A DNA stretch of 7,384 nt from Pseudonocardiaceae bacterium (GTDB taxonomy: Bacteria > Actinomycetota > Actinomycetes > Mycobacteriales > Pseudonocardiaceae). The stretch lies in contig JAICSB010000151.1 in NCBI GenBank assembly GCA_025937115.1, positions 1 through 7,384 of the forward strand, in the 5' to 3' direction. The notes beneath the pieces were generated by a model, which saw only the letters and a list, made by a program, of their open reading frames with translations, searched no databases and was not told where the DNA came from. The first letter of the stretch is position 1. The number at the start of each line of letters is the position of its first letter. A program made the translations under genes and the position numbers. Positions 1 through 5,896 of this stretch are shown in pieces.

Positions 1-223
1 CGCGGTCTTGAACGCTGACCGGGCCTGGGTCCGGTCGTTGTGGAGCGCGTTGCGGCCCTTCGCCAGAGACTCCGGTGGCTACGTGACCTCGATGACGGAA
101 ATCGACGACGACCGGGTGCGGGCGTCTTACGGCCCGGTCAAGTATGGGCGGCTGGCCCGGATCAAGGCCAAGTATGACCCGGCCAACGTCTTTCACCTCA
201 ACGCCAACATCAAACCCGTCTGA
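1..223 (+). CDS. Partial CDS: C-terminus of a berberine-bridge-type FAD-linked oxidoreductase
   Basis: Only the last 73 codons are present; the reading frame is open from base 2 and the start lies left of the window. The final 30 residues match the berberine bridge enzyme (BBE) C-terminal motif, of the form YGxxxYxRLxxIKxxYDPxNVFxxNxNI: the sequence shows YGPVKYGRLARIKAKYDPAN followed by VFHLNANI. In the family this segment closes the FAD-binding fold of PCMH/BBE oxidases, which use covalently or tightly bound FAD to oxidise alcohols, sugars or alkaloid-like substrates. The substrate cannot be told because the FAD-attachment and active-site regions are missing. The usual Asn-Tyr within the motif is Lys-Tyr here, which is a mild deviation. 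The stop TGA is followed 5 bases later by a hairpin, so the gene probably ends its transcript here and is separate from the membrane-protein gene downstream. Confidence 0.85.
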   Translation, partial: AVLNADRAWVRSLWSALRPFARDSGGYVTSMTEIDDDRVRASYGPVKYGRLARIKAKYDPANVFHLNANIKPV

Positions 224-228
224 ACGTC

Positions 229-242
229 CGGGCGTAAGCCCG
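229..242 (+). terminator. Candidate hairpin terminator after the BBE-type oxidoreductase gene
   Basis: A perfect 5-bp stem, CGGGC/GCCCG, closes a GTAA loop of GNRA type, starting 5 bases after the TGA stop. No T-run follows, but U-tracts are often absent in high-GC actinobacteria. The stem is short, so termination is an inference from position and structure. Confidence 0.4.
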
Positions 243-299
243 TCGAGCACATGACCTCCAGCGGCGATCCTGCCGAATCCGACGGCTGCCGGGCGACGG

Positions 300-305
300 T
301 ACGCT
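300..305 (+). promoter_or_regulatory. Candidate -10 element for the DedA-like/amidase operon
   Basis: TACGCT fits the actinobacterial -10 pattern TANNNT and lies 45 bases before the chosen GTG start, in the 127-base gap after the oxidoreductase gene. No convincing -35 hexamer was found at 16-18 bases spacing. Transcription would begin near 312, leaving a leader of about 39 bases that contains the ribosome binding site at 337-343. The same hexamer occurs before the gene at 5102. Confidence 0.35.
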
Positions 306-336
306 TGGCACCGGGGCGCGGCGTTGCATCGCATCT

Positions 337-343
337 GGAGGAG
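337..343 (+). promoter_or_regulatory. Strong Shine-Dalgarno that fixes the GTG start at 351
   Basis: GGAGGAG lies 7 bases before GTG at 351, an ideal distance. An upstream in-frame TTG at 324 has no such site in front of it and would put this Shine-Dalgarno inside the coding region, so the GTG is preferred. Confidence 0.8.
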
Positions 344-350
344 ATCGGCC

Positions 351-1031
351 GTGACTGACCTGGCCCGCACGCCACCCCGCGGACTGCGCACCCGCCTGTT
401 GGTCACAGTGCTCGTGTTGGGCGTACTGTGCGTCGCTGCCGTCGTGCTGCCGGTACCCAGCCCATTACAAGTGCGCGACTGGTCGCAGTCGGTCGGCATC
501 GCGGCGCCATTGCTGTTCCTGCTCGGACACACCCTGGCGACGGTGGCGCCGGTCCCCCGTACGGTGTTCACCCTCGCTGCCGGGTTGCTCTTCGGACCAG
601 TGCTGGGGGTAGGCCTCTCGCTGGTGGCGACGGTGCTGTCCGCGGTGCTGGCCTTCGGCCTCGTCCGCCGGTTGGCTCGCGGATTTGTCTTGCCTCATCT
701 GGATCACAAGGTGCTGCGGGCGGTCGATGCCCGGTTGCGCCGTCGAGGCTGGCTTGCGGTGGCGTCACTGAGGTTGATCCCGGCAGTGCCCTTCTCGGTG
801 CTCAATTACTGCAGCGCGCTGTCGCCGATCCGGTTCCCGCATTATCTGGCCGGTACCGTGGGCGTCCTGCCGGGCACGATAGCGGTGGTGGTGCTCGGCG
901 ACGCACTTACTGGAACCACCTCGCCGGCCTTGCTCACGGTTTCGCTGACCGGCGCGGCGATCGGAATGATTGGACTGATCGTCGAGGCCCGCTCCCCCAT
1001 CTCGGTCACCCAGGCGAAGGCTGCACCATGA
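351..1031 (+). CDS. DedA/TVP38 (VTT-domain) family integral membrane protein
   Basis: The 226-residue protein resembles the TVP38/TMEM64 (SNARE-associated, VTT) family and probably M. tuberculosis Rv1491c (from memory). A basic N-terminus (residues 1-15) leads into a hydrophobic segment at about 16-36. The VTT core follows: AAGLLFGPVLGVGLS (76-90) with the family's small-residue FG..G pattern, then an Arg-rich amphipathic stretch (105-133), then the conserved LRLIPAVPFSVLNYCSAL (140-157) and YLAGTVGVLPGT (165-176), which fits the RxxPxxPFxxxNYxxG and GxxPG signatures. A last hydrophobic segment lies at 190-211. Family members act in the cytoplasmic membrane; some DedA/VTT proteins are implicated in moving lipid carriers or scrambling phospholipids, but this subgroup's substrate is unknown. 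The stop overlaps the next start as ATGA, so it is translationally coupled to the amidase-like gene. GTG was chosen over upstream TTG because of the strong Shine-Dalgarno. Confidence 0.85.
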   Translation: MTDLARTPPRGLRTRLLVTVLVLGVLCVAAVVLPVPSPLQVRDWSQSVGIAAPLLFLLGHTLATVAPVPRTVFTLAAGLLFGPVLGVGLSLVATVLSAVLAFGLVRRLARGFVLPHLDHKVLRAVDARLRRRGWLAVASLRLIPAVPFSVLNYCSALSPIRFPHYLAGTVGVLPGTIAVVVLGDALTGTTSPALLTVSLTGAAIGMIGLIVEARSPISVTQAKAAP

Positions 1032-2434
1032 GCAGCCCCGCGGACCTCACGGCCGTCCAGCTCGTCGCCGCCTACCGCACGGGTGAGCTGTCTCCGGTCG
1101 AGGCCACCCAGGCCGTGTTGGATCGTGTCGATCAGCTCGACGGCCAGGTGCGCGCCTTTTGCTTCGTGGACGTCGACCGTGCGCTCCAGGACGCCAAGGC
1201 CTCCGAGCTGCGCTGGCACCAGGGCTTGCCGCAGGGTCTGGTCGATGGTGTGCCGACGTCGATCAAGGACGTGTATCTCACCCAGGGGTGGCCGACCCTG
1301 CGCGGTTCGAGGTTGGTCTCCCCGGGCCAGGAATGGCCGCTCGACAGTCCGCCTGTCGCCCGGTTACGCGAGCACGGCGCGGTCCTGTTTGGCAAGACGA
1401 CCACCTCCGAGCTGGCCTGGAAGTGCGTCACCGACAGCCCGCTGACCGGCGTGACGGTCAATCCCTGGGACACCAGCCGGACGTCGGGCGGGTCAAGCGG
1501 CGGTAGTGCGGTAGCGGTCGCGCTGGGTATGGGTCCCCTGTCGATGGGCACCGACGGGGGTGGTGCGGTCCGCATCCCAGCATCCTTCACCGCGACGGTG
1601 GCGATCAAGCCGACCTTTGGCCGGGTGCCGCACTGGCCGTCCAGCCCGTTGGGTACCTTGATCAGCCCCGGGCCGATGGCCCGCACAGTGGCCGATGCCG
1701 CACTGCTGCTCGATGCGGTATCCGGCTACGATCCGCGAGATTGGTCCGCGCTACCACCTATCACTCGCCCGTACTCCAGCGTGCTGGGCAACGGTGCGCT
1801 GGGGTTGCGGATCGCGGTGAGCCCGACGCTGGGCTACGTCGAGGTCGATTCGGACGTCGCCGATGCAGTGCAGGCTGCCGCCGGGGTGTTCCGCGACCTC
1901 GGCGCGGAGGTCGAGTTCGCCGATCCGGGTTTCGCTGACTGCGCGCGGGATTTCCAGGTGCTCTGGTTCACCGCCATGGCCAAGACGGTCGAGCGCCTGA
2001 CGCCGCGCGAGCTCGATCTCATGGAGCCGGCGCTGCAGGAGATCGTCACACAGGGCCAGCGCTGCTCCGCGCTGGACTACCTCACCGCCACCGCGACCAG
2101 GATGGCGATGGGCGCCACGATGGGTGCTTTCCACGAACGCTACGACCTGTTACTCACCCCGACGGTTCCGATCACGCCCTTCGTCGCGGGTGAGGAGGTG
2201 CCGATCGGGTGGCACTCGCAGCGGTGGACCAGCTGGACGCCATTCACCTACCCGTTCAACATGACCCAGCAACCCGCTGCCAGCGTGCCATGCGGATGGA
2301 CCAGCGCTGGACTGCCGATCGGATTGCAGGTGGTCGGGCCGCGCCACGCCGACGACCGGGTGCTCGCCGCATGCGCGGCCTACGAGCAGGTCGAGCCATG
2401 GGTCTACCAGCGGCCCCCGTTATTGCTCCGCTGA
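1028..2434 (+). CDS. Amidase-signature family protein with Ala at the nucleophilic Ser position
   Basis: The 468-residue protein is a full-length amidase-signature (AS) family member (usual length about 450-500). Seen in order: GVPTSIKD with the catalytic base Lys80; SGGSSGGSA with cis-Ser156; GTDGGGAVRIPAS (174-186); KPTFGRVP; and a C-terminal PFNMTQQPAASVPCG followed by GLPIGLQVVG. AS enzymes hydrolyse amides with a Lys-cisSer-Ser triad in the cytosol. The third member normally lies 24 residues after the cis-Ser in GGS[IV]R. Here that position, residue 180, is Ala encoded by GCG at 1565-1567. The frame is intact and the other motifs are conserved, so the protein may be folded but inactive as an amidase, or may work by another mechanism; a single-base error (TCG read as GCG) is also possible. 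ATG at 1028 overlaps the upstream stop (ATGA) and has GAAGG 7 bases before it. The frame is open further upstream to 428, but that stretch is the shadow of the membrane-protein gene. Confidence 0.9.
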   Translation: MSSPADLTAVQLVAAYRTGELSPVEATQAVLDRVDQLDGQVRAFCFVDVDRALQDAKASELRWHQGLPQGLVDGVPTSIKDVYLTQGWPTLRGSRLVSPGQEWPLDSPPVARLREHGAVLFGKTTTSELAWKCVTDSPLTGVTVNPWDTSRTSGGSSGGSAVAVALGMGPLSMGTDGGGAVRIPASFTATVAIKPTFGRVPHWPSSPLGTLISPGPMARTVADAALLLDAVSGYDPRDWSALPPITRPYSSVLGNGALGLRIAVSPTLGYVEVDSDVADAVQAAAGVFRDLGAEVEFADPGFADCARDFQVLWFTAMAKTVERLTPRELDLMEPALQEIVTQGQRCSALDYLTATATRMAMGATMGAFHERYDLLLTPTVPITPFVAGEEVPIGWHSQRWTSWTPFTYPFNMTQQPAASVPCGWTSAGLPIGLQVVGPRHADDRVLAACAAYEQVEPWVYQRPPLLLR

Positions 2435-3673
2435 CGGGTCATCCCCGGCCGAATCGGGTGGTCCGGTCGGGGACGACTGTTGACGGGGCACATGGTGTGC
2501 CGCACCGGGTTGACCGCTGAACGCCGGCCGTACCGAGGGTCCCAGCGATGGGGTCGTCCCGACCTCCGGCCGTGGCACCTCCCTGCGTGCCACCTCCTCC
2601 GCGGCCCGCACCGCAGCCGCCACGTCCGGATCGGTGGCGGTATCGAACCACCCGGCAACGGCCTCGTCGTCGTCCTCTGGCCGGCTGGCGGCCACGTATT
2701 CCCGGCTTGGTTCGTACCGGAAGACCCCGTCATCCCCCGGTGCTCCGAGCATCTTGGTGAATCCTTCGAGTGCCTTGCCGAAGTCGCTGGGCACGATCCA
2801 GACCTTGTTCGCATCGCCCTGGGCCATTTGCGGCAGCGTCTGCAGGTACTGATAGGCCAACAACTCCGGCGTTGGGCGACCCTCTTTGATCGCGGCGAAC
2901 ACCTTCTCGATCGCCTTGGCCTGACCCTGTGCCTGCAGATACCTCGCGGCCCGTTCGCCCTGGGCCCGCAAGATACGAGACTGCCGCTCAGCTTCCGCGG
3001 TGAGGATCGCGGCTTGTTTGGCACCTTCAGCGGAGAGGATCGAGGCCTGCTTCTGCCCCTCCGCGGTCTTGATCGCCGATTCGCGCTGGCCCTCGGCGGT
3101 GAGGATGGTGGCGCGCTTCTCCCGGTCTGCGCGCATCTGCTTCTCCATCGAGTCCTGGATGGACGGCGGTGGGTCGATAGCCTTGAGCTCGACGCGCCCT
3201 ACCCGTATCCCCCACCGCCCGGTCGCCTCGTCGAGCACCCCGGACAGCTGGCCGTTGATGAAGTCCCGGGAGGTCAGGGTGTCTTCAAGACTCATCCCGC
3301 CGACGACGTTTCGCAGCGTGGTGGTGGCCAACTGCTCGACTGCCGCGATGTAGTTGGAGATCTCGTACACCGCGTCCTTCGGGTTGGTCACCTGGAAGTA
3401 GACGACGGTGTCGATGTCGACCGTCAGGTTGTCCTTGGTGATCACCGATTGCGGCGGGAAGGACACCACCTGTTCTCGCAGATCGATCCGGTCCCGGATC
3501 CGGTCGATGAACGGCACCAGGAAGTTCAGCCCGGGGGTGAACGTGCCGCGGTAGCGGCCGAGCCGCTCGACGACCGCGGCGGACGCCTGCGGGATCACCA
3601 CCACGGATTTGACCACGGTGGCGACGATCGCCAGCACGATCACCACTATCACCACGAGCAGCGCAACACTCAT
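2420..3673 (-). CDS. SPFH/band-7 (stomatin/QmcA-like) membrane-anchored protein
   Basis: The 417-residue protein resembles QmcA/stomatin proteins and M. tuberculosis Rv1488. Residues 1-28 are a single hydrophobic anchor. The SPFH domain spans about 29-190, with ERLGRYRGTFTPGLNFLVPF (36-55), VSFPPQSVITKDNLTVDIDT (70-89) and LRNVVGGMSLEDTLTSRD (120-137). A helical region follows with six perfect 11-residue repeats (190-255, AEGQ/AQGE type), then a conserved block ending in VWIVPSDFGKALEG (291-304). The tail from about 322 is rich in Pro, Ala, Ser and acidic residues and looks disordered; it makes the protein longer than I recall for Rv1488 (381). Such proteins oligomerise on the membrane into scaffolds or cages and organise microdomains, often with an NfeD partner. 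The ATG overlaps the NfeD stop (ATGA) and has GGGGGAG 5 bases upstream. The 3' end overlaps the convergent amidase-like gene by 15 bases. Confidence 0.93.
   Translation of the reverse strand: MSVALLVVIVVIVLAIVATVVKSVVVIPQASAAVVERLGRYRGTFTPGLNFLVPFIDRIRDRIDLREQVVSFPPQSVITKDNLTVDIDTVVYFQVTNPKDAVYEISNYIAAVEQLATTTLRNVVGGMSLEDTLTSRDFINGQLSGVLDEATGRWGIRVGRVELKAIDPPPSIQDSMEKQMRADREKRATILTAEGQRESAIKTAEGQKQASILSAEGAKQAAILTAEAERQSRILRAQGERAARYLQAQGQAKAIEKVFAAIKEGRPTPELLAYQYLQTLPQMAQGDANKVWIVPSDFGKALEGFTKMLGAPGDDGVFRYEPSREYVAASRPEDDDEAVAGWFDTATDPDVAAAVRAAEEVARREVPRPEVGTTPSLGPSVRPAFSGQPGAAHHVPRQQSSPTGPPDSAGDDPSAEQ
2909..3106 (-). repeat. Six 33-base tandem repeat units encoding 11-residue (hendecad) repeats in the SPFH protein
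   Basis: Residues 190-255 of the SPFH protein divide without gaps into six 11-residue units: ILTAEGQRESA, IKTAEGQKQAS, ILSAEGAKQAA, ILTAEAERQSR, ILRAQGERAAR and YLQAQGQAKAI. The DNA repeats every 33 bases in a degenerate form, so the unit is kept mainly at protein level. Hendecads form long, nearly straight coiled coils, as seen in SPFH oligomers. Confidence 0.85.
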
Positions 3674-4098
3674 GAAGGCTCCCCCAAAACGACGGCAGTG
3701 GCTCCGGAGATGGACATCACCGTCACCGTGTGGCCTGGCTCGAGTACCTCGGTTTCGTCGAACGCCCGCGCGGACCAGAACTCCCCGCGCAACTTGATCT
3801 TGCCGCCGCGCGCGTCAACGGTGCTCACCACAATCGCTCTATCGCCGATCAATGCATCGACGTTAGTCGGCACGTGGGTAGTGTGCAGCCGGCGCTTGAG
3901 CACCGGGCGGCCTACGGTGATCAGGGCCACCGAGGTGCCGGCGAAAGCGGCGACCTCCGGCAAGGGCCCAGCGCCTAGCGCCGCGAACCCTGCAGCCACC
4001 AGCGCCCCCGCCCCGAACATGATCAGCACGAAGCCACTGGTCAGTACCTCGGCAGCGATCAGCAGCAGCCCTGCAACGAGCCACACGACAGCGGCCAT
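3670..4098 (-). CDS. NfeD-like membrane protein (short form)
   Basis: The 142-residue protein fits the short NfeD (NfeD1b-like) form and resembles M. tuberculosis Rv1487. Two hydrophobic regions, about 4-42 and 47-64, form two or three membrane segments. A basic linker (LKRRLH, 67-72) leads to a soluble C-terminal OB-fold at about 80-138, with the family motif IGDRAIVVSTV...GGKIKLRGEFWSARAF and the closing VTVMSISGATAVV. NfeD proteins partner with SPFH proteins; the OB-fold faces the cytosol and is thought to regulate or bind the SPFH assembly. The stop shares ATGA with the SPFH start, so the pair is translationally coupled and likely made in fixed ratio. No clear Shine-Dalgarno precedes the ATG at 4098. 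A weak -10-like CAAGAT lies 6 bases upstream, so either a leaderless internal promoter or read-through from the DUF3097 gene 57 bases upstream would drive it. Confidence 0.92.
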   Translation of the reverse strand: MAAVVWLVAGLLLIAAEVLTSGFVLIMFGAGALVAAGFAALGAGPLPEVAAFAGTSVALITVGRPVLKRRLHTTHVPTNVDALIGDRAIVVSTVDARGGKIKLRGEFWSARAFDETEVLEPGHTVTVMSISGATAVVLGEPS

Positions 4099-4155
4099 GT
4101 GACCATCTTGACAGATCTTCGGGCTGGATTCTGCGGTGATCGTGATCTCGTTTTG

Positions 4156-5013
4156 CTACCTGGCCGTGACGAAGTCGATGAGCTGCTCGACGGCACCCAG
4201 CAGCGCCGGCTCAAGATCACGAAAGCTGTCCACGGCGCCCAGTACCCGCGCCCATCCCTGTGCTGGGTCCGCGAACCCGGTCCCGTCCACCCAACCCAGC
4301 GCCTGGCACACGCCTTCCTTCCACGGGACACCGCGCGGGACCTCAGGCCAGCCTGGGATGCGCAGCGTCGCGGGTCGCACAGCCTGCCAGATATCGACAT
4401 AAGGGTGGCCGGTCACCAGCACGTGCGGGGAGCGCACCGCCGCCACGAGCCGGCTTTCCTTGCTACCGGCGACCAGATGGTCGACCAGCACGCCGAGTCT
4501 CCGGTATGGGGCGGGATCGAACTCCGCGACCCGGTCGGACAGGTAGTCCACACCGTCGAGGGGTTCCACGACCACACCGTCCACCCGCAGATCGTGGCCC
4601 CAGACCCGTTCCACGAGCTCCGCGTCGTGCTTGCCCTCCACCCAGATCCGGCTGGCCCGAGCAGTCCGAGCCCGTGTCCGCGCCACCCGGACCGACCCGG
4701 ATGCCGACCGGATCGCGCCCGCGGTGGGCTGCGGCACGGGACGGACCAGCGTGACCGGATCGCCGTCGACCAGGAACGCGGCACGCCGAAGGGGAAAGGA
4801 CCGGACCACACCCCGGGCGTCCTGAAGTTCCACCGCGTCACCCTCGCAGTGGAGCACCGCGCCGCAGAACCCGCTCGCGGCATCCTCCACCACCACACCC
4901 GCCTCGGCGGGCAGTTGCGGCACCTCGCGGCGCCGGTGTGGTTGCTGCAGCACGTCTGGTCCGTAGCGTGCGCTACGACCCGGTGAGTTGCTCGGTAGGT
5001 CACGGGAGCGCAT
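4156..5013 (-). CDS. DUF3097 family protein with a TOPRIM-like motif
   Basis: The 285-residue protein matches the actinobacterial DUF3097 family by its opening (RYGPDVL near residue 16, RRREVPQLPAEAGVVVED), GFCGAV (48-53) and its core. Residues 39-92 look like a small beta-barrel (GFCGAVL, VELQDARG, FLVDGDPVTLVRP). A basic linker (108-122) follows, then RIWVEGKHDAELVERVWG (122-139), LGVLVDHLVAGSKESR (173-188) and VLVTGHPYVDIWQAV (198-212). VEGKxD followed some 50 residues later by a buried strand ending in Asp178 and then GxxxxR resembles the TOPRIM layout of RNase M5, though the usual DxD is DHL here. A nucleic-acid role is inference; no function is established to my knowledge. ATG at 5013 was preferred to the in-frame ATG at 5070 because family similarity begins there and a TACCGT -10 lies 7 bases upstream, implying a leaderless message. 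It heads a possible operon with NfeD and SPFH and is divergent from the gene at 5102. Confidence 0.85.
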   Translation of the reverse strand: MRSRDLPSNSPGRSARYGPDVLQQPHRRREVPQLPAEAGVVVEDAASGFCGAVLHCEGDAVELQDARGVVRSFPLRRAAFLVDGDPVTLVRPVPQPTAGAIRSASGSVRVARTRARTARASRIWVEGKHDAELVERVWGHDLRVDGVVVEPLDGVDYLSDRVAEFDPAPYRRLGVLVDHLVAGSKESRLVAAVRSPHVLVTGHPYVDIWQAVRPATLRIPGWPEVPRGVPWKEGVCQALGWVDGTGFADPAQGWARVLGAVDSFRDLEPALLGAVEQLIDFVTAR

Positions 5014-5020
5014 GGGTTCG

Positions 5021-5026
5021 ACGGTA
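5021..5026 (-). promoter_or_regulatory. -10 element of a probable leaderless promoter for the DUF3097 gene
   Basis: On the minus strand TACCGT (TANNNT type) is followed by 7 bases and then ATG at 5013, so transcription would start at or next to the A of the start codon. CTGCGG at 5043-5048 on the same strand, 16 bases upstream, is a fair match to a TTGCGA-like -35. There is no Shine-Dalgarno before the ATG, which agrees with leaderless initiation. Confidence 0.55.
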
Positions 5027-5087
5027 ACCGGGGGTCTGAATTCCGCAGCGCAGCCACGCCGGATGTGCATATTGCGAGTCCGGGTTC

Positions 5088-5093
5088 TACGCT
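5088..5093 (+). promoter_or_regulatory. -10 element of a possible leaderless promoter for the gene at 5102
   Basis: TACGCT (TANNNT type) lies 8 bases before GTG at 5102, and no Shine-Dalgarno sits in between, so transcription may start on or within a few bases of the start codon. A TTGCGA at 5072-5077 is only 10 bases upstream, too close to act as its -35. With the minus-strand element at 5021-5026 this makes an 88-base divergent promoter region. Confidence 0.45.
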
Positions 5094-5101
5094 CCTACTC
5101 C

Positions 5102-5896
5102 GTGCCATGCCCCAGCGCGACATTCACCGTGTGGGCCTCGGCCTGGCTGCACGGCTGCGCCGCCCCTGACGCTGTGATCGACGGCCTGCACACCTGGGCG
5201 GGTCTGCACGAGGTGGTGGCCGTAGACGAGGCCACCGCACGGCAGCTTGATCTGCCGGCGCCCGATGAAGTCCCGACCTCTGTGGTGGGGCTGCTGGCCA
5301 CCGCCCGACGGGCTGGGGCTGGCGTGGGCCAGCTGTTGTTGCCGGTGCCCGGTGACGTCCGCGGGCTGCCGCCGCAGGGACCGCTCGCGGCGGCGGCGCT
5401 GCGCAGCGGTGAGGTCGCCGTCTTTACTGGTGCGGAACTGGCGGCGGTGCCGAATGCGGTCGCCGAGGGGGTGCTTCGCTGGACGGTGTTCGCCAGTGGC
5501 CCGCTGCCCCCCGCTCCCGAACCTGAACTGCCGGATGCCGAGCATGGTCTGCGCGGCGCGGTCCGCCAGGCGGCGACGACACTGGTGGAGCTCGACCTGG
5601 CCCGGCACCGCCCCGGCGTGCGCGCCGAGATCGCCGAAGCTCTGGAGCTCCGGGTCCGCCCGCCCTGGCCCGAGGGCACCCCGCCCCGCGCGCTACGGGT
5701 GCTCGAGCAGGCCGACGAGGTGGAGGCGATCCTGCGCGCCGCGGACACCGACAACCTCGGCGGTGCACTGTCCGCGTCGGTGGCGGCGGCCCGTTCCGCC
5801 GCGCTGCGGCCCCTGTTCACCGCCGTACGCGAAGCCCGCCGCTCCGCGGTGGCTGAAGCAGTGCGAGCCCTCACCCCCCGTGCCGGGCGCCGCTAA
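5102..5896 (+). CDS. Conserved actinobacterial protein of unknown function (Rv1486c-like by position)
   Basis: The 264-residue protein is soluble, with no signal peptide or membrane segment. It begins ATFTVWASAWLHG (6-18) and continues as an Ala/Leu/Val/Arg-rich mixed fold. A Pro-rich joint (PLPPAPEPELPDAEHG, about 133-148) separates two halves. The C-terminal half is almost all helical, with Arg/Ala/Glu-rich heptad-like stretches (RALRVLEQADEVEAILRAAD). I recognise no catalytic motif. Its place, antiparallel to hemH in the inhA-hemH neighbourhood, suggests it is the counterpart of M. tuberculosis Rv1486c, whose function I do not know. GTG at 5102 was chosen because homology-like sequence starts just after it and a -10 lies 8 bases upstream; the open frame back to 4988 is the shadow of the DUF3097 N-terminus. 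The TAA stop sits in the loop of a small hairpin. It is convergent with hemH. Confidence 0.75.
   Translation: MPCPSATFTVWASAWLHGCAAPDAVIDGLHTWAGLHEVVAVDEATARQLDLPAPDEVPTSVVGLLATARRAGAGVGQLLLPVPGDVRGLPPQGPLAAAALRSGEVAVFTGAELAAVPNAVAEGVLRWTVFASGPLPPAPEPELPDAEHGLRGAVRQAATTLVELDLARHRPGVRAEIAEALELRVRPPWPEGTPPRALRVLEQADEVEAILRAADTDNLGGALSASVAAARSAALRPLFTAVREARRSAVAEAVRALTPRAGRR

Noticed and set aside
224..350. Possible small gene or RNA between the oxidoreductase and the DedA-like gene
   Set aside because: Only a hairpin, a -10-like hexamer and a Shine-Dalgarno are seen; the minus-strand open frame at 193-375 crosses into both genes and has shadow composition.
428..1027. Upstream in-frame extension of the amidase by 200 codons
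   Set aside because: It overlaps the membrane-protein gene in another frame, has Arg/Gly/Pro-rich shadow composition, and the ATG at 1028 has a Shine-Dalgarno and the expected amidase N-terminus.
2480..4102. 540-codon open frame on the plus strand opposite the SPFH and NfeD genes
   Set aside because: It lies antisense to two clearly recognised genes, has no known domain, is rich in His/Arg/Gly as expected from complementary high-GC codons, and runs across a gene boundary. It is a compositional shadow.
4108..4113. Perfect TTGACA -35 hexamer on the plus strand
   Set aside because: No -10 lies at 16-18 bases and no plus-strand gene follows; it overlaps the region just upstream of NfeD on the other strand and is probably chance.
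4099..4986. Plus-strand open frame opposite the DUF3097 gene
   Set aside because: It is antisense to a recognised family, has His/Arg/Pro-rich composition and no domain.
5014..5070. Longer DUF3097 protein from ATG at 5070
   Set aside because: The added 19 residues do not resemble the family, and the -10 motif 7 bases before ATG 5013 fits a leaderless start there.
4988..5101. Upstream extension of the gene at 5102 to 4988
   Set aside because: This stretch is the complement of the DUF3097 N-terminus and promoter; the recognisable protein begins after GTG 5102.
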